A model generated the notes under the pieces. It was not told where the DNA came from. It saw nothing but the letters and a program-made list of their open reading frames with translations, and searched no databases. Shown one piece after another: positions 24,055 through 37,878 of a stretch of 64,000 nucleotides of DNA. The number at the start of each line of letters is the position of its first letter. Position 1 is the first letter of the stretch. Origin of the DNA: Mesorhizobium sp. (GTDB lineage Bacteria; Pseudomonadota; Alphaproteobacteria; Rhizobiales; Rhizobiaceae). The translations under genes were made by a program, and so were the position numbers. The stretch lies in contig JAPUFC010000077.1 in assembly GCA_027492275.1 (NCBI GenBank), forward strand, positions 72,098 to 136,097, written 5' to 3'.

Positions 24055-26850
24055 TCACGCCGCCGCGACCTTCGTCTTGCCCGTCTCGGCCGGCTGCTCC
24101 ATGACGGCGACGAGACGGGTGCGGATGGCCGCCATGCGGGTCGGATTGTCGATCTTCTGCCCGGTCAGGTCGGTCACGTAGAACGTATCGATGACCTTCT
24201 CGCCGAAGGTGGTGATGTGCGCCGAGGCGATGTCGAGCGACAGGTCCGACAGCGCCCCGGTGATCTCCGACAGCAGGCCGGGTCGGTCCAGCCCCTCCAC
24301 CTCGATGACGGAAAACCGGTTGGACAGCGTGTTGCCGATCTCGGCGCGGGGCGAAATCTTGAACGTCTTCGCGCCGCGCCTGGGCTTGGTGCGCCGGGCG
24401 ATGATCTCCGGCAGCCACTGGCGGCCGGCCAGCACGTCCTCGATCAGCTTGCCGACGCGCTCGGCGCGGCGGCGCTCGTCCTCGTCGAAGTCGAATTCGC
24501 GCGAGATCAGGATCGTGTCCAGCGCGCGCCCGTCCGAGGTCGTGAAGATCTGCGCGTCGACGATGTTGGCGCCGGCCGCCGCGCAGGCGCCGGCGATCAC
24601 CGACAGAAGGCGCGGGTGGTCGGGCGCCAGCACGGTGATCTCGGTCACCGCCTCGAACTGGTGCGTCCGCACCATGGTGGCGAGCTGCCGTCCGGCCTTG
24701 GTCGCCTCGCGCACGAACTCGGCATGGCGCAACTGGTCCGGCAGCTCGACGCTGAGCAGGTAGTTGTCGTAGTGGCGGCGGACATAGTCGCGCCGCGCGC
24801 GCTCCGGCCAGTCGGACAGGGCCTCGATCAGCCGCTCCCGGGCGGCGGCGCTGCGCTCGGCGCGCGACATCTCCGAGAAGCCGCCGGTCAGAAGCAGCTC
24901 CGTCTCGTAGTAGAGCGTGCGCAGAAGCTGGCCCTTCCAGCCGTTCCAGACGCCAGGCCCGACGCCGCGTATGTCGCACACCGTCAGCACCAGAAGCAGC
25001 CTGAGCCGCTCGACCGACTGCACGATCGCGGCGAAATCGGAGATCGTCTTGCGGTCGTTCAGATCGCGGGTCTGCGCCGTCATCGACATGACGAGATGGT
25101 TTTCGACCAGCCACGCCACCGTCTCGCTGTCGGCGGTCGACAGGCCCATATGCGGGCAGATGCGCCGCGCGATCCGCGCCCCCGCCGTCGAGTGATCCTC
25201 CGGCCGTCCCTTGGCGATGTCGTGCAGCAGCACCGCCACATAGAGCAGCTCGCGGCTCTTCTTCAGCTCGGGCATGACCTGATGCGACAGCGGATGGATC
25301 TTGGCGCCGTCGCCGCGCTCGATCTCCGACAGCACGCCGATGCAGTGCAGCAGGTGCTCGTCCACCGTGTAGTGGTGGTACATGTTGAACTGCATCATGG
25401 CGACGATCTTGCCGAAATCGGGGATCAGCCGCCCGAGCAGCCCGGCCTCGTTCATGCGCCGGAGATTGAGCTCGGGATTGCGGTCCGAGGTCAGGATGTC
25501 GAGGAACAGCCGGTTTGCCTCGGCGTCGCGCCGCAGGGTGCGGTCCACCAGTCCGAGCGAGCGGGTCAACAGCTTCAGCGCGTCCGGATGGTATTCCAGC
25601 CCGTGCTTGTCGCCGAACCAGAAGAGCCTCAGCATGTTGACCGGGTCGCGCCTGAACACCTCCTGGTCGGCCACGTTGATGCGGTGGTTGTCGACGACGA
25701 AGTCGCTGGTGCCCGCCAGCTTGCGCCTGCGGCGCGAGAAGGTCAGGAAGATGCGGTTGAAGCCCTCGACATGCTTGGCCTGCTCCTCCTCCAGCGCCGC
25801 GCAGAAGATGCGGGTGAGGTCGCCGACATCCTTGGCCACCAGGAAATAGTGCTTCATGAAGCGCTCGACCGCCGAAAGCCCCGGATGGGTCGTGTAGCCC
25901 AGCCGCCGCGCGATCTCGGGCTGGATGTCGAAATGCAGCCGCTCCTCCGCCTTGCCGGTCAGGAAGTGCATGTGGCAGCGCACCGCCCACAGGAAATCCT
26001 CCGCCTTGCGGAAACGGTTGTATTCCTCGCGCGTGAACACGCCCTTGCCGATCAGGTCGGCCCCATCCCGCACCCTGTAGAAATACTTGCCGATCCAGAA
26101 CAGCGTCTGCAGGTCGCGCAGGCCGCCCTTGCCGTCCTTGATGTTGGGCTCGACCACGTAGCGACTCTCGCCGATCTTGGCATGGCGGTCGTCGCGCTCG
26201 GCGAGCTTGGCCTGGATGTATTCCGGTCCCGTGCTCTTCACCACCTCCTCGTCGAAGCGCGCGACCATCTCGTCGAACAGGCCTTCGTCCGCCCCGAGGA
26301 AGCGCGCCTCGAGGATCGAGGTGCGGATCGTGGTGTCGGAGAGCGACAGGCGGATGCACTCGTCCACGGTGCGCGTCGCGTGCCCGACCTTCAGGCCGAG
26401 ATCCCACAGCACGTAGAGCATGTACTCTACGATCTGCTCGCCCCAGGCGGTCTGCTTGTAGGGACGCACGAACAGAAGGTCGATGTCGGAGCCGGGCGCG
26501 AGCGTGCCGCGCCCGTAGCCGCCCACGGCCACGATCGCCATGCGCTCGCCGGCCGAACGGTTCTTGGAGCGGTAGACATGGGTGGCGGCGAAGTCGAACA
26601 GGGCGCGGATGATCTCGTCCATCACATGCGACAGCCGTTCCGCGCAGGCGAAGCCGCTCCCGTCCTCGGCCAGCATGGCCTCGGCGGTCCGCCGGCCCTC
26701 GCACAGCGTCTGCTTGAACAGCGCCAGCGCCCGCGTCCGCACCGCCGGTGTCGAGCCGTCGCCCTCGCTGCCCGCCGTCAGCGCCGTCAACTGGCGGCGC
26801 AGCTCCGCGCCGTCGATGAGTTCGTCGAGCCTGAGCGGAATCTTAGCCAT
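24055..26850 (-). CDS. glnD: [Protein-PII] uridylyltransferase/uridylyl-removing enzyme GlnD
   Basis: Central nitrogen sensor, 931 aa, that uridylylates or deuridylylates PII according to glutamine level. Domains in order: nucleotidyltransferase with [18 protein letters not shown], a GlnD linker region, an HD domain with [14 protein letters not shown] and LLHDIAKG, and two C-terminal ACT domains starting at [20 protein letters not shown] and [20 protein letters not shown]. All key motifs are present. ATG 26850 ([11 protein letters not shown]) is chosen over 26871. It has divergent transcription from the LpxH-like gene. Confidence 0.97.
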   Translation of the reverse strand: MAKIPLRLDELIDGAELRRQLTALTAGSEGDGSTPAVRTRALALFKQTLCEGRRTAEAMLAEDGSGFACAERLSHVMDEIIRALFDFAATHVYRSKNRSAGERMAIVAVGGYGRGTLAPGSDIDLLFVRPYKQTAWGEQIVEYMLYVLWDLGLKVGHATRTVDECIRLSLSDTTIRTSILEARFLGADEGLFDEMVARFDEEVVKSTGPEYIQAKLAERDDRHAKIGESRYVVEPNIKDGKGGLRDLQTLFWIGKYFYRVRDGADLIGKGVFTREEYNRFRKAEDFLWAVRCHMHFLTGKAEERLHFDIQPEIARRLGYTTHPGLSAVERFMKHYFLVAKDVGDLTRIFCAALEEEQAKHVEGFNRIFLTFSRRRRKLAGTSDFVVDNHRINVADQEVFRRDPVNMLRLFWFGDKHGLEYHPDALKLLTRSLGLVDRTLRRDAEANRLFLDILTSDRNPELNLRRMNEAGLLGRLIPDFGKIVAMMQFNMYHHYTVDEHLLHCIGVLSEIERGDGAKIHPLSHQVMPELKKSRELLYVAVLLHDIAKGRPEDHSTAGARIARRICPHMGLSTADSETVAWLVENHLVMSMTAQTRDLNDRKTISDFAAIVQSVERLRLLLVLTVCDIRGVGPGVWNGWKGQLLRTLYYETELLLTGGFSEMSRAERSAAARERLIEALSDWPERARRDYVRRHYDNYLLSVELPDQLRHAEFVREATKAGRQLATMVRTHQFEAVTEITVLAPDHPRLLSVIAGACAAAGANIVDAQIFTTSDGRALDTILISREFDFDEDERRRAERVGKLIEDVLAGRQWLPEIIARRTKPRRGAKTFKISPRAEIGNTLSNRFSVIEVEGLDRPGLLSEITGALSDLSLDIASAHITTFGEKVIDTFYVTDLTGQKIDNPTRMAAIRTRLVAVMEQPAETGKTKVAAA

Positions 26851-26979
26851 GAAGGATCTTGAGGCGCGCACCCGTTGACCGGTCGCGTCCTATAAACCGA
26901 TTTGCCGCCGATTGATACCGGAGCGTGGATGGCGCCGGACGTTCATCGCCCTGTCACGAAACCCTGCTCAAAGACCGCC

Positions 26980-27825
26980 ATGGCAAACATGACGATGCCC
27001 GATTCCGAAAACCAGATCGAGGCGGGCGCGCGCCGGTTCCGCACGCTCTTCATCTCGGACGTCCATCTCGGCACCAAGGGCTGCCAGGCGCCGATGCTGC
27101 TGGATTTCCTCGCCCGGCACGACGCAGACACGATCTACCTGATCGGCGACATCGTCGACGGCTGGCGCCTGAAGCAGGGCTGGTACTGGCCGCAGGCGCA
27201 CAACGACGTGGTGCAGAAGCTGCTGCGCAAGGCGCGCAAGGGCGCGCGGGTCATCTACGTGCCCGGCAACCACGACGAGTTCCTGCGCGACTATGTCGGC
27301 ATGCATTTCGGCGGTGTGGAGGTGATGGAGACAGCCATCCACGAGGCGGCGGACGGCAGGAAATACCTGATCATGCACGGCGACGTCTTCGACACGGTCA
27401 TCCGCCACGCCAGATGGCTGGCGCTGCTCGGCGACTGGGCCTACGGCACGGCGCTGTTCGTCTCCACCTGGCTCAATCTGGTCCGCCGCAGGCTGGGCTT
27501 CACCTACTGGTCGCTGTCGGCCTGGGCGAAATACAAGGTCAAGAACGCGGTCAACTTCATCGGCCGCTTCGAGGAGGTCCTGGTCGCGGAGGCGCGCCGG
27601 CAGGGCGTCGACGGCGTGGTCTGCGGGCACATCCACAGCGCCGCCAACCGCATGATGGGCGGCATCGTCTACGTCAACACCGGCGACTGGGTGGAAAGCT
27701 GTACGGCGGTGGTCGAGCACGAGGACGGCCGGCTGGAAGTGATCGACTGGGGCGGCCGCGCCCGCGCGGCCGGCAGGCCGCACGGCGAGCTGCCGGGAGA
27801 GCGCGGATGGCCGCAGGCAGCCTGA
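26980..27825 (+). CDS. UDP-2,3-diacylglucosamine diphosphatase-type metallophosphoesterase (LpxH-like)
   Basis: Calcineurin-like phosphoesterase of COG2908 type, about 281 aa. All metal-site motifs are visible: LFISDVHLGTKG, LIGDIVDGW, VPGNHDEFLRD, LIMHGDVFD and VCGHIHSA. Relatives are annotated as lipid A pathway LpxH, but in Rhizobiales LpxI commonly does this step, so the substrate could be another nucleotide-linked lipid. Several in-frame ATGs exist (26902, 26929, 26980, 26989); 26980 keeps a short leader. The glycosyltransferase gene starts 27 bases downstream, so they probably work on one envelope lipid. Confidence 0.88.
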   Translation: MANMTMPDSENQIEAGARRFRTLFISDVHLGTKGCQAPMLLDFLARHDADTIYLIGDIVDGWRLKQGWYWPQAHNDVVQKLLRKARKGARVIYVPGNHDEFLRDYVGMHFGGVEVMETAIHEAADGRKYLIMHGDVFDTVIRHARWLALLGDWAYGTALFVSTWLNLVRRRLGFTYWSLSAWAKYKVKNAVNFIGRFEEVLVAEARRQGVDGVVCGHIHSAANRMMGGIVYVNTGDWVESCTAVVEHEDGRLEVIDWGGRARAAGRPHGELPGERGWPQAA

Positions 27826-27852
27826 CCGCGCCCGCGCCGAGCTGAGGCCGGT

Positions 27853-28932
27853 TTGCGCATCGCCATCGTCACCGACGCCTGGAAGCCGCAGGTCAACGGC
27901 GTGGTCCGCACGCTGGAGCTCTTGACGCGGCATCTCGCGGCCATCGGCGTCGAGGTCAGCCTGCTGACGCCGCGCGATTTTCCCACCCTGCCGATGCCGT
28001 CCTATCCGGAGATCAGGCTGGCGCTCGCCACGCCGGGCCAGGTCGCGGCGCGTCTGGCCGGGGCCGCGCCCGACCACATTCATATCGCCACGGAGGGCCC
28101 GCTCGGCCTGGCGGCGCGCCGTCACTGCCTGCGGCGGCGCATTCCCTTCACCACCAGCTACCACACGCGCTTCCCCGAATATGTCAGCGCCCGTTTCCCG
28201 GTGCCGGAGCGCTGGCTTTATGCGCTGCTGCGCCGTTTCCACAATGCCGGCCTCGGCATGCTCGTCGCCACGCCGTCGCTGGCGCGCGACCTGGCATCGC
28301 GCGGCTTCACCAACATCAGGCCGTGGGGCAGGGGCGTCGACGCCGCGCTCTTCCATCCGGGCCGGCGGCGCGACCTCGGCCTGCCCCGACCCGTCTTCCT
28401 GTCGGTCGGGCGTGTCGCGGTGGAGAAGAACCTGCCCGCCTTCCTGTCGCTCGACCTGCCGGGCACCAGGCTGGTCGTCGGCGACGGCCCCGACCTGGAG
28501 CGCCTGCGCGCAGAATTCCCCAAAGCCGTCTTCGCCGGCGCCAGGAGCGGCGAGGAGCTGGCGGATATCTACGCCTCGGCCGACGTGTTCGTCTTCCCGA
28601 GCCGCACCGACACGTTTGGCAACGTCATCCTGGAGGCGCTGGCGAGCGGCCTGCCGGTGGCGGCCTTCCCCGTCACCGGCCCGCTCGACATCTTCGAGGA
28701 CGGGATCGGCGGCGTGCTGTCGCAGGATCTGCGCGGGGCCTGCCTCGCCGCGCTGGACCTCGACCGCCGGGCGGCGCGCCAAAAGGCGCTCGGCTTCACC
28801 TGGGAGGCCTGCGCCCGCCAGTTCCTCGCCCATGTCGAGACGGCCCAGGGCCTGTCGCGGGCGCGGGCGCCGGAGGCGCCGACAAAGCCCGCGCCCTCTA
28901 CGACGCGTGGCGCAGCCCGCGGTTCTTCATGA
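27853..28932 (+). CDS. Glycosyltransferase family 4 (GT-B) protein
   Basis: GT-B glycosyltransferase of 359 aa, probably cytosolic face of the membrane. It starts at a TTG codon as RIAIVTDAWKPQVNGVVRT, the classic N-terminus of the SqdX/MgtA/PimB-like branch. Later come SVGRVAVEKNLPAFL, VVGDGPDLERL and the donor-binding block VFPSRTDTFGNVILEALASGLPVAAF with the conserved E. Its acceptor may be a diacylglycerol or other lipid (family inference). It is coupled to the LpxH-like gene and its last 35 bases overlap the convergent GGDEF-EAL gene. Confidence 0.9.
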   Translation: MRIAIVTDAWKPQVNGVVRTLELLTRHLAAIGVEVSLLTPRDFPTLPMPSYPEIRLALATPGQVAARLAGAAPDHIHIATEGPLGLAARRHCLRRRIPFTTSYHTRFPEYVSARFPVPERWLYALLRRFHNAGLGMLVATPSLARDLASRGFTNIRPWGRGVDAALFHPGRRRDLGLPRPVFLSVGRVAVEKNLPAFLSLDLPGTRLVVGDGPDLERLRAEFPKAVFAGARSGEELADIYASADVFVFPSRTDTFGNVILEALASGLPVAAFPVTGPLDIFEDGIGGVLSQDLRGACLAALDLDRRAARQKALGFTWEACARQFLAHVETAQGLSRARAPEAPTKPAPSTTRGAARGSS

Positions 28933-31585
28933 AGGCGGCGAAGACCTCCGGGCTCATCGGCTGGGCGAAGGCGTAGCCCTGCAGCGCGTTGCAGCCGAGG
29001 CTCTTCAGCACCCGCGCATGCTCCATCGTCTCGACGCCCTCGGCCAGCACCTCGATGCCCAGCGACTTGCCGATCTCGATGATCGAGCCCACCAGCCGGC
29101 GCTGGCCGGACGAGCTCACCACCGGCGTCACGAGCTGGCGGTCGATCTTGAGACGCTTCGGCTGCACCTTGAGCAGGCTGACGATGGAGGCGTGGCCGGT
29201 GCCGAAATCGTCCACCTCGATGTCGATGCCGAGATTCTTGATCTGCTCGACGTTCCAGGTGATCAGCTCGTCGTTCTCGTCCAGGAAGATCGATTCCACC
29301 AGCTCGAAGGACAGCGTGCCGGGGCGGATGTTCAGGTTCCGCAGGCTGTGGATGAGATGCTCGTCATGCAGGCGCCGCGCCGAGACGTTCACGGAGGCCT
29401 TGCGGATCTTCAGCCCCGCAGCGGTCCAGTCCTCGATGTTCTTCAGCGTCTGCTCGAGGATGAGCCGGTCGATCGTGGCGACGGCGTTGATCTCCTCGGC
29501 GATCTTCATGAAGGCGATCGGCGGCAGCAGGCCCTCGGCCGGATGGTTCCAGCGCGCCAACGCCTCGACGCCTACCACCTCGTGCGTCACGGCGTCGAAC
29601 TGCGGCTGGTAGTAGGCGACGAACTCCCTGCGCTCGATTCCGGCGAGGATGTCGTCGGCGATGCGCTTGCTGGTGACGATCTCCGCCTGCAGCGTCTCGT
29701 TGAAGAACTGGTAGCGCGCGCGGCCCAGGCTCTTGGCGTGGTAGAGCGCGATGTCGGCGTTGACCAGAAGCCGGCGCGCATCGGCCAGCGCGTCGAAATC
29801 GCTGGCGATGCCGATGCTGACGCCGAACCGGCACTCCGCGCCCTGGAAGCGGACGGGCTCGCGCATCCTCTCGATGATGCGGTCGGCGATCGCGGACAGC
29901 CGTTCGTAGAACGACCTTTTCTCGCTGCCGGAGGCGATGCACAGCACCACGAACTCGTCGCCGCCGACGCGGGCGACGAAGTCGTCCTCGCGCAGATTGT
30001 CCTTCAGCACGCGCGCGGCATGGACGAGCATCGCGTCGCCGGCGGCGTGGCCCAGCGTGTCGTTGATCTGCTTGAAGCGGTCGAGGTCGATGTGCAGCAG
30101 CCCGGCCTTCTCGCGGTGGGCGTCGAAGGCGGCGACGTGGCGCGCCAGCCTCTCGTCCAGGTAGCGCCGGTTCGGCAGCCCCGTCAGCGAATCGTGCATG
30201 GCGTTGAACTCGATGCGCGCCTTCGCCGCCATCAGCTCGTTGTTGTGCGCCTCGGTGAGGATGCGGGCGTTGCGCAGGCTGTCGTTGAGCATGACGTCGG
30301 CCGACACGTCCCAGTTGACGCCGACGATCCTCGCCGGTTCGCCGGCGTCCTGATAGACCTTGCCGATCGCCCTGATGTGCCGCACCGTGTCGTCGCCGGG
30401 CAGCACGCGGTAGTCGGAGCGATAGTTGCTGCGCGCCGCGATCGCCTCGTGGAACTCGCGCACCGCCCTGACCCGGTCGTCGGGGTGGATGCGCTGCGCC
30501 CAGTCCTCGCATGTCGGCTGCCCGCCATTGCGCGGATAGCCGTAGAGCTCGTTCATACGGTCGTCCCAGAACAGCGCGTTGTCCTCGATGTCCATCTCCC
30601 AGACGCCGACCTGCGAGGTTTCGAGCGCCAGGCCGAGCCGGCGGGACAGGCGGCCGAGCTCGATCTCGCGGCGCTTGAGTTCACCGACGTTCTGGGTGCG
30701 CTCGTCGATCAGGCGGCCGGCCAGCGTGGTGGGCAGAAGGATCAGCCCGCCGGCGAAAAGCACCAGAAGCCACAGCATCCAGCTATTCGGCGGCGAGGCG
30801 GACCAGCCGTCCGTCGGCACCGCGGCGATGCGCCAGGAGCCGGAGGGAAGCGAGACGTCGACCGTCACCGGGTCGGCCGACAGGATCTCCCTGCGGCCGA
30901 AGAAAAGGTCGCCGTCGGAGCCCGTGGCGTTCCTGCCCACGATGGCGAACTGCACCGGCATGTCCGGGTCGAAGAGGCCGCTGTCCACGAACAGCTTGTC
31001 GAGATCGATGACCGCGGACACCAGGCCCCAGAAATGCTCCTGGCCGGACCCGCCGACGAAGACCGGGAAGCGCCCGATCAGGCCGGTGCCGCCCTGCACC
31101 AGGGCCAGCGGCCCGGCCATCACCAGTTCCCCCGATTCCCGGGCCAGCACGGCCATGTCGTATTGAGCGGGAACGGTGCGGTAGTCGAGGCCGATCACCT
31201 TCTCGTTGCCTGCCGCCGGCCAGGTCATCGAGACCACGAGATCGGGCGCGACGGCGATGTTCCTGATCTGCGAGCGCCACAGCGGCAGCTTCGACACGAG
31301 GTTCTGGAACCGCTCCTCGTCGAGCCCGGGCTCGGTGGCGATGGTGGCCACCAGCCCGCGCACCAGCTGGATGTTGGACAGGATGTTGCCTTCGAGCTTG
31401 GCCCGCATCAGGTTGACGCGGTTCAGCACGCCCGCGCGGGTGCTTTCCATGTACAGCCGGCGGTTCTGCGCGTCCGCGAACAGGCCGACCGAGACGATCA
31501 GCACCAGGGCCAGGAAGGCGGGGAAAGCGGACGGCCGCGTCAGCAGCGGAGTGAGGGCGCGGATCTGGTTGAAGCGAGGCAACAA
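28898..31585 (-). CDS. CHASE-PAS-GGDEF-EAL bifunctional c-di-GMP protein
   Basis: Membrane-bound c-di-GMP turnover protein, 895 aa. TM1 (FPAFLALVLIVSVGLFA) and TM2 (SWMLWLLVLFAGGLILL) bracket a periplasmic CHASE-like sensor (NIQLVRGLVATIATEPGLDEERF). A cytoplasmic PAS domain follows (TSQVGVWEMDIEDNALFWDDRM), then GGDEF with the intact active site RVGGDEFVVL, then EAL with EALARWNHP, NVSARRL, VDDFGTGHAS and EGVET. Both catalytic domains look intact, so synthesis and hydrolysis are both possible. Signal unknown. Single gene, convergent with the glycosyltransferase gene. Confidence 0.95.
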   Translation of the reverse strand: MLPRFNQIRALTPLLTRPSAFPAFLALVLIVSVGLFADAQNRRLYMESTRAGVLNRVNLMRAKLEGNILSNIQLVRGLVATIATEPGLDEERFQNLVSKLPLWRSQIRNIAVAPDLVVSMTWPAAGNEKVIGLDYRTVPAQYDMAVLARESGELVMAGPLALVQGGTGLIGRFPVFVGGSGQEHFWGLVSAVIDLDKLFVDSGLFDPDMPVQFAIVGRNATGSDGDLFFGRREILSADPVTVDVSLPSGSWRIAAVPTDGWSASPPNSWMLWLLVLFAGGLILLPTTLAGRLIDERTQNVGELKRREIELGRLSRRLGLALETSQVGVWEMDIEDNALFWDDRMNELYGYPRNGGQPTCEDWAQRIHPDDRVRAVREFHEAIAARSNYRSDYRVLPGDDTVRHIRAIGKVYQDAGEPARIVGVNWDVSADVMLNDSLRNARILTEAHNNELMAAKARIEFNAMHDSLTGLPNRRYLDERLARHVAAFDAHREKAGLLHIDLDRFKQINDTLGHAAGDAMLVHAARVLKDNLREDDFVARVGGDEFVVLCIASGSEKRSFYERLSAIADRIIERMREPVRFQGAECRFGVSIGIASDFDALADARRLLVNADIALYHAKSLGRARYQFFNETLQAEIVTSKRIADDILAGIERREFVAYYQPQFDAVTHEVVGVEALARWNHPAEGLLPPIAFMKIAEEINAVATIDRLILEQTLKNIEDWTAAGLKIRKASVNVSARRLHDEHLIHSLRNLNIRPGTLSFELVESIFLDENDELITWNVEQIKNLGIDIEVDDFGTGHASIVSLLKVQPKRLKIDRQLVTPVVSSSGQRRLVGSIIEIGKSLGIEVLAEGVETMEHARVLKSLGCNALQGYAFAQPMSPEVFAAFMKNRGLRHAS

Positions 31586-31816
31586 TTTCCACCTGTCGGA
31601 CGGCTTCTAGCCCACCACAATGGACGATATCGCCCAATTCCTAACAGTAACAGCTTAAATATCGCCTTAACCGCCGGTTGAAATACGAACGGTCGGCTTG
31701 CCGGCTATTTGCCGGGCGCGGGGATGCGGGAGACCGGCTGCGCCGACATTGCGGGCCGGGTTTGTTTTACCGAAGTCGGTGTACCGAAACCGCTCCCCGC
31801 TTTCGGCGGGCACGCC

Positions 31817-34537
31817 CTAGCGGCGTTGCATCTGTTTCAACCGGTAGAGAAAGTCCAGCGCCTCGCGCGGCGTCAGCGCGTCGGGATCGAGCGCCGCCAG
31901 CGCCTCCCGCACCGGGTCGGGCTTCGTCTGCGCCTGCTCGCGGCGGGCCGAATGGCTGAACAGTGGCAGCTCGTCCACCAGCTTCGCCGCCTTGCCGCTG
32001 TCCTCGCCGGCTTCGAGCTGCGCCAGGATGTTGCGCGCCCGCTCCACAACCGCCGATGGCAGGCCCGCCAGCTTCGCCACCTGCAATCCGTAGCTCCGGT
32101 CGGCCGCGCCGCGCGTCACCTCGTGCAGGAAGACGACGTCGCCTTCCCATTCCTTGACCCGCATGGTCACGTTGGCGAGGCGCGGCAGCTTGGAGGCCAG
32201 CGCCGTGAGTTCGTGGAAATGGGTGGCGAAGATCGCCCGGCAGCGATTGTGCTCGTGCAGGTACTCCATCGCCGCCCAGGCGATGGACAGGCCGTCGAAG
32301 GTCGCGGTGCCGCGCCCGATCTCGTCCAGGATGACCAGCGAGCGCTCGCTCGCCTGATTGAGGATCGAGGCCGTCTCGACCATCTCGACCATGAAGGTGG
32401 AGCGCCCGCGCGCCAGATCGTCGGACGCGCCGACGCGCGAAAACAGCTTGTCCACCACGCCGATCCGCGCCCGTTCGGCCGGCACGAACGAGCCCATCTG
32501 CGCCAGGATGGCGATCAGCGCGTTCTGGCGCAGGAAGGTCGACTTGCCGCCCATGTTCGGGCCGGTCAGCAGCCAGATCGCGCCGTTCCTGCCGCCCTCG
32601 GCGGGGGAGAGGTCGCAGTCGTTGGCGATGAAGGGGTCGCCGTGCTGCGCCCGCAGCGCCTGCTCGACCACCGGGTGCCGTCCGCCGGCGATCGCGAAGG
32701 CCAGCCCGTCGTCGACCTCCGGCCGGCTGTAGCTCTCCTGCTCGGCAAGCAGCGCCAGCCCGCACGACAGGTCCAGCACCGCCAGCGCCTCGGCGCCGGC
32801 GCGGATCGCCGCCGCGTGGCTGACCGCCTCCGCGCTCAGCCGCTCGAAGGCGGCGAGCTCGATCGCCAGCGCGCGCTCGGCCGCGTTGGCGATCTTCGTT
32901 TCAAGCCCGGCGAGCTCGGTGGTGGTGAAGCGCATGGCGCTGGCCATGGTCTGGCGATGGATGAAGCGACCCTTCGCCTCGTCGGTGCCGGTCATCGTCT
33001 CCTGATGGTTGGCGCTCACCTCGATGTAGTAGCCGAGCACGTTGTTGTGCCGGATCTTCAGCGAGCGGATGCCCGTGTCCTCGATCAGCGCGCGCTCCAT
33101 GGCCAGGATGACGCGCCGCGACTGGTCGCGCAGCGCCCGCATCTCGTCCAGCTCGGCATCGTAGCCGGGGCGCAGGAAACCGCCGTCGCGCCTGATCAGC
33201 GGCAGTTCGTCCTCCAGCGCCGACTCCAGATGCGCCAGATGCTCCCGCGGCAGGGCCTCGATCGCGGCGTGCGCGCCGGCCAGTTCGTCCGGCAGCGCCT
33301 CGCGCCCGAGCAGCGCCGTGATGTCGGCGGCGGCGGCGAGCCCCGCGCGCAGCGCGCCGAGGTCGCGCGGGCCGCCCCGGTTGAGCGCCAGCCGGGTGAG
33401 CGCGCGCGGCATGTCGGCCACGCCCCTGAGCAGGGCGCGCAGGCTGTCGCGCAGGGCGGGCGCGTCCTTCAGGAAGCCGACGCTGTCCAGCCGCCCGGCG
33501 ATGCGCGCGGGATCGGTCAGCGGCGACACGATGCGCTCGCCGAGCAGCCGCGCGCCCGCGCCCGTCACGGTGCGGTCGATCGCCGCCAGCAGCGAGCCGG
33601 CGCGGCTGCCAGCCAGCGTCTTGTGGATTTCGAGGTTGCCGCGCGTCGCCGCGTCGATGAACAGCGTCGAGGCGGCCTGTTCCCGCTCCGGCGGAGACAA
33701 TGGCGGGCGCTCGCCCTTCTGCGTCTTCTCGACATAGGCGAGGACGCCCGCCAGCGCCGACAGTTCCGCGCGGGAAAAGCCGCCGAAACCGTCCGGCGTG
33801 GCGACGCCGTAGAAGCGCGCGATCCGTGCGGGGGCCGAGGCGGCGTCGAACAGGCTCGGCGGCTGCGGGCTCAGCACCCGCCCGAGCACGGGCGCGAACG
33901 GCCTGACGTCCTCATGGTCCATCAGCGCGTCCGGCAGGATGACCTCCTTGGGGTCGATCCGCGCGATCTCGGCGAAAAGCCGGTCGCGCTCGCACTCCGC
34001 CACGCGGAACGTGCCGGTGGACAGGTCGATGCGCGCCAGCGCGTAGACATTCTCCAGCGTGCCGCGCGAAAAGCCGAGCGCCATCAGGAAGCTGGATTCG
34101 CCCGGCGCCAGCAGCTTGTCCTCGGTGATGGTGCCCGGCGTCACCAGCCGCACCACGTCGCGGCGCACCACGGATTTGGAGCCGCGCTTCCTGGCCTCGG
34201 CGGGGTCTTCCATCTGCTCGCACACCGCGACGCGGAAGCCCAGCGCGATCAGCTTCTGCAGATAGTCGTCCGCCGCGTGGATGGGCACGCCGCACATCGG
34301 AATGTCGGCGCCCTGGTGCTTGCCGCGCTTGGTCAGCACGATGCCCAGCGCCTGGCTGGCCTTCTCCGCGTCCTCGAAGAACAGCTCGTAGAAATCGCCC
34401 ATGCGGTAGAACAGCAGCGAATCCGGGTTCGCCGCCTTGATCTCGATGTACTGCTCCATCATCGGCGTGGCGCCCGTGCCCGTCCGCGTCTCGGCGGTGC
34501 CCGCGTTTCCCGCCTGATAGGGTGTCTGCTCGTCCAC
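31817..34537 (-). CDS. mutS: DNA mismatch repair protein MutS
   Basis: Mismatch recognition ATPase of about 906 aa. The mismatch-binding FYE is in [15 protein letters not shown]; the ATPase has Walker [10 protein letters not shown] and Walker [16 protein letters not shown], plus the late ATHFHEL. The N-terminus is ambiguous. A GTG at 34537 (VDEQTPYQ) is used; the ATG pair before EQYIEIK (34462) and an ATG at 34654 are alternatives, but the last would overlap the Shine-Dalgarno of the divergent maeB. All core domains are intact. No mutL in the window. Confidence 0.95.
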   Translation of the reverse strand: MDEQTPYQAGNAGTAETRTGTGATPMMEQYIEIKAANPDSLLFYRMGDFYELFFEDAEKASQALGIVLTKRGKHQGADIPMCGVPIHAADDYLQKLIALGFRVAVCEQMEDPAEARKRGSKSVVRRDVVRLVTPGTITEDKLLAPGESSFLMALGFSRGTLENVYALARIDLSTGTFRVAECERDRLFAEIARIDPKEVILPDALMDHEDVRPFAPVLGRVLSPQPPSLFDAASAPARIARFYGVATPDGFGGFSRAELSALAGVLAYVEKTQKGERPPLSPPEREQAASTLFIDAATRGNLEIHKTLAGSRAGSLLAAIDRTVTGAGARLLGERIVSPLTDPARIAGRLDSVGFLKDAPALRDSLRALLRGVADMPRALTRLALNRGGPRDLGALRAGLAAAADITALLGREALPDELAGAHAAIEALPREHLAHLESALEDELPLIRRDGGFLRPGYDAELDEMRALRDQSRRVILAMERALIEDTGIRSLKIRHNNVLGYYIEVSANHQETMTGTDEAKGRFIHRQTMASAMRFTTTELAGLETKIANAAERALAIELAAFERLSAEAVSHAAAIRAGAEALAVLDLSCGLALLAEQESYSRPEVDDGLAFAIAGGRHPVVEQALRAQHGDPFIANDCDLSPAEGGRNGAIWLLTGPNMGGKSTFLRQNALIAILAQMGSFVPAERARIGVVDKLFSRVGASDDLARGRSTFMVEMVETASILNQASERSLVILDEIGRGTATFDGLSIAWAAMEYLHEHNRCRAIFATHFHELTALASKLPRLANVTMRVKEWEGDVVFLHEVTRGAADRSYGLQVAKLAGLPSAVVERARNILAQLEAGEDSGKAAKLVDELPLFSHSARREQAQTKPDPVREALAALDPDALTPREALDFLYRLKQMQRR

Positions 34538-34668
34538 GAAAGTCGTCCGTTCCGGCTGGACCGCTCGAAAAAGTCCGTTGTCGCACCGTTGGCCGTTTAC
34601 AGGCGCGATGTGTAGCCTTAATCCCCTTTGCTCCACAAAAAGAATGGACTTCAAGGGGAACGCCGCGC

Positions 34669-36951
<2,283 letters not shown>

Positions 36952-36972
36952 GCTTGCCGGCGACGGCGCTTG

Positions 36973-37704
36973 TCAGGCGTCGTTGCGGGGCGGGAGACCC
37001 TGTTCTGCCTCCCTTCGCGAAATCTGCTTGTGCAGATGCACCATCAGCGCGGCGGCGAAGAGCGGCGTGAGCAGGTTGACGAGCGGCACCGCCAATACGG
37101 CCGCGATCAGCAGCCCGGCCAGGAACACGGTGCCCCCATGGCGGCCGCGCAACGCCAGCGCCTCCGCCTCGCCGCGGAAGCGCATGGCGGCGAACTGAAA
37201 GTATTCGCGCCCGAGCAGATAGCCGTTGACGAGGAAGAAGGCGGCGATGTTGACGCCCGGCACCAGAAGCAGCAGCAGCGCCACCAGGTTGCCGGCCAGC
37301 ACGATGCCGAGGAACTTCAGCGCCAGCACCATGGCCCGCAGCGGCGGCACGGCGCGGCCGGGCGGATCGGCCGGATAGCTTTGCCGCTCGACCGTCTCGG
37401 CGACGTCGTCCAGAAAAAGGCCGGCGATCAGCGCCGAGACCGGCGCGATCAGGAAGGCCAGTCCCACCGCCATGCCGATGCCCGCGAACAGGGCGGCGAA
37501 GAAGCTCAGCCAGCCGGCCCAGCCCGGAAAGCCCGGCAGGGCCGCGTCGATCCAGGGCAGGGCCAGCCAGTCGAACAGTTCCTTCAGCCCGAACCACAGG
37601 CCGAGCAGCGCCAGCAGCGTGAGGCCGAGCGTCTTCCACAGCACCGCCCGGAACGGCGGTGTGAAAAGCTGCGCGGCCGCCAGTCTCGCGGAATCGAGGA
37701 TCAT
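36973..37704 (-). CDS. CysZ/EI24-family membrane protein
   Basis: Inner-membrane protein of 243 aa with four to five hydrophobic segments (TLGLTLLALLGLWFGL, LSFFAALFAGIGMAVGLAFLI, FLGIVLAGNLVALLLLLVPG, VFLAGLLIAAVLAVPLVNLL) and the family block FLVNGYLLGREYFQFAAMRF. EI24 proteins include the sulfate transporter CysZ; whether this one moves sulfate cannot be told. ATG 37704 gives the natural start MILDSARLAAAQLFTPPFR. Convergent with maeB (21-base gap). Confidence 0.88.
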   Translation of the reverse strand: MILDSARLAAAQLFTPPFRAVLWKTLGLTLLALLGLWFGLKELFDWLALPWIDAALPGFPGWAGWLSFFAALFAGIGMAVGLAFLIAPVSALIAGLFLDDVAETVERQSYPADPPGRAVPPLRAMVLALKFLGIVLAGNLVALLLLLVPGVNIAAFFLVNGYLLGREYFQFAAMRFRGEAEALALRGRHGGTVFLAGLLIAAVLAVPLVNLLTPLFAAALMVHLHKQISRREAEQGLPPRNDA

Positions 37705-37878
37705 CCGGTGCTCCCTTCGCGGTTGAGATAGGTCCCGCGCGGCGCGCCCACAAGCATGCGTCCGAGCGCGGGCCGCGATTGTGCCGGCGGACGCGTTCTG
37801 CGCGCTGGACCTGGCGCCTCGCGGCATGCGACAAGGCCGGCGTTTGTGCCGCCACCCGAGTCAGGAGCCTTCCGCCCC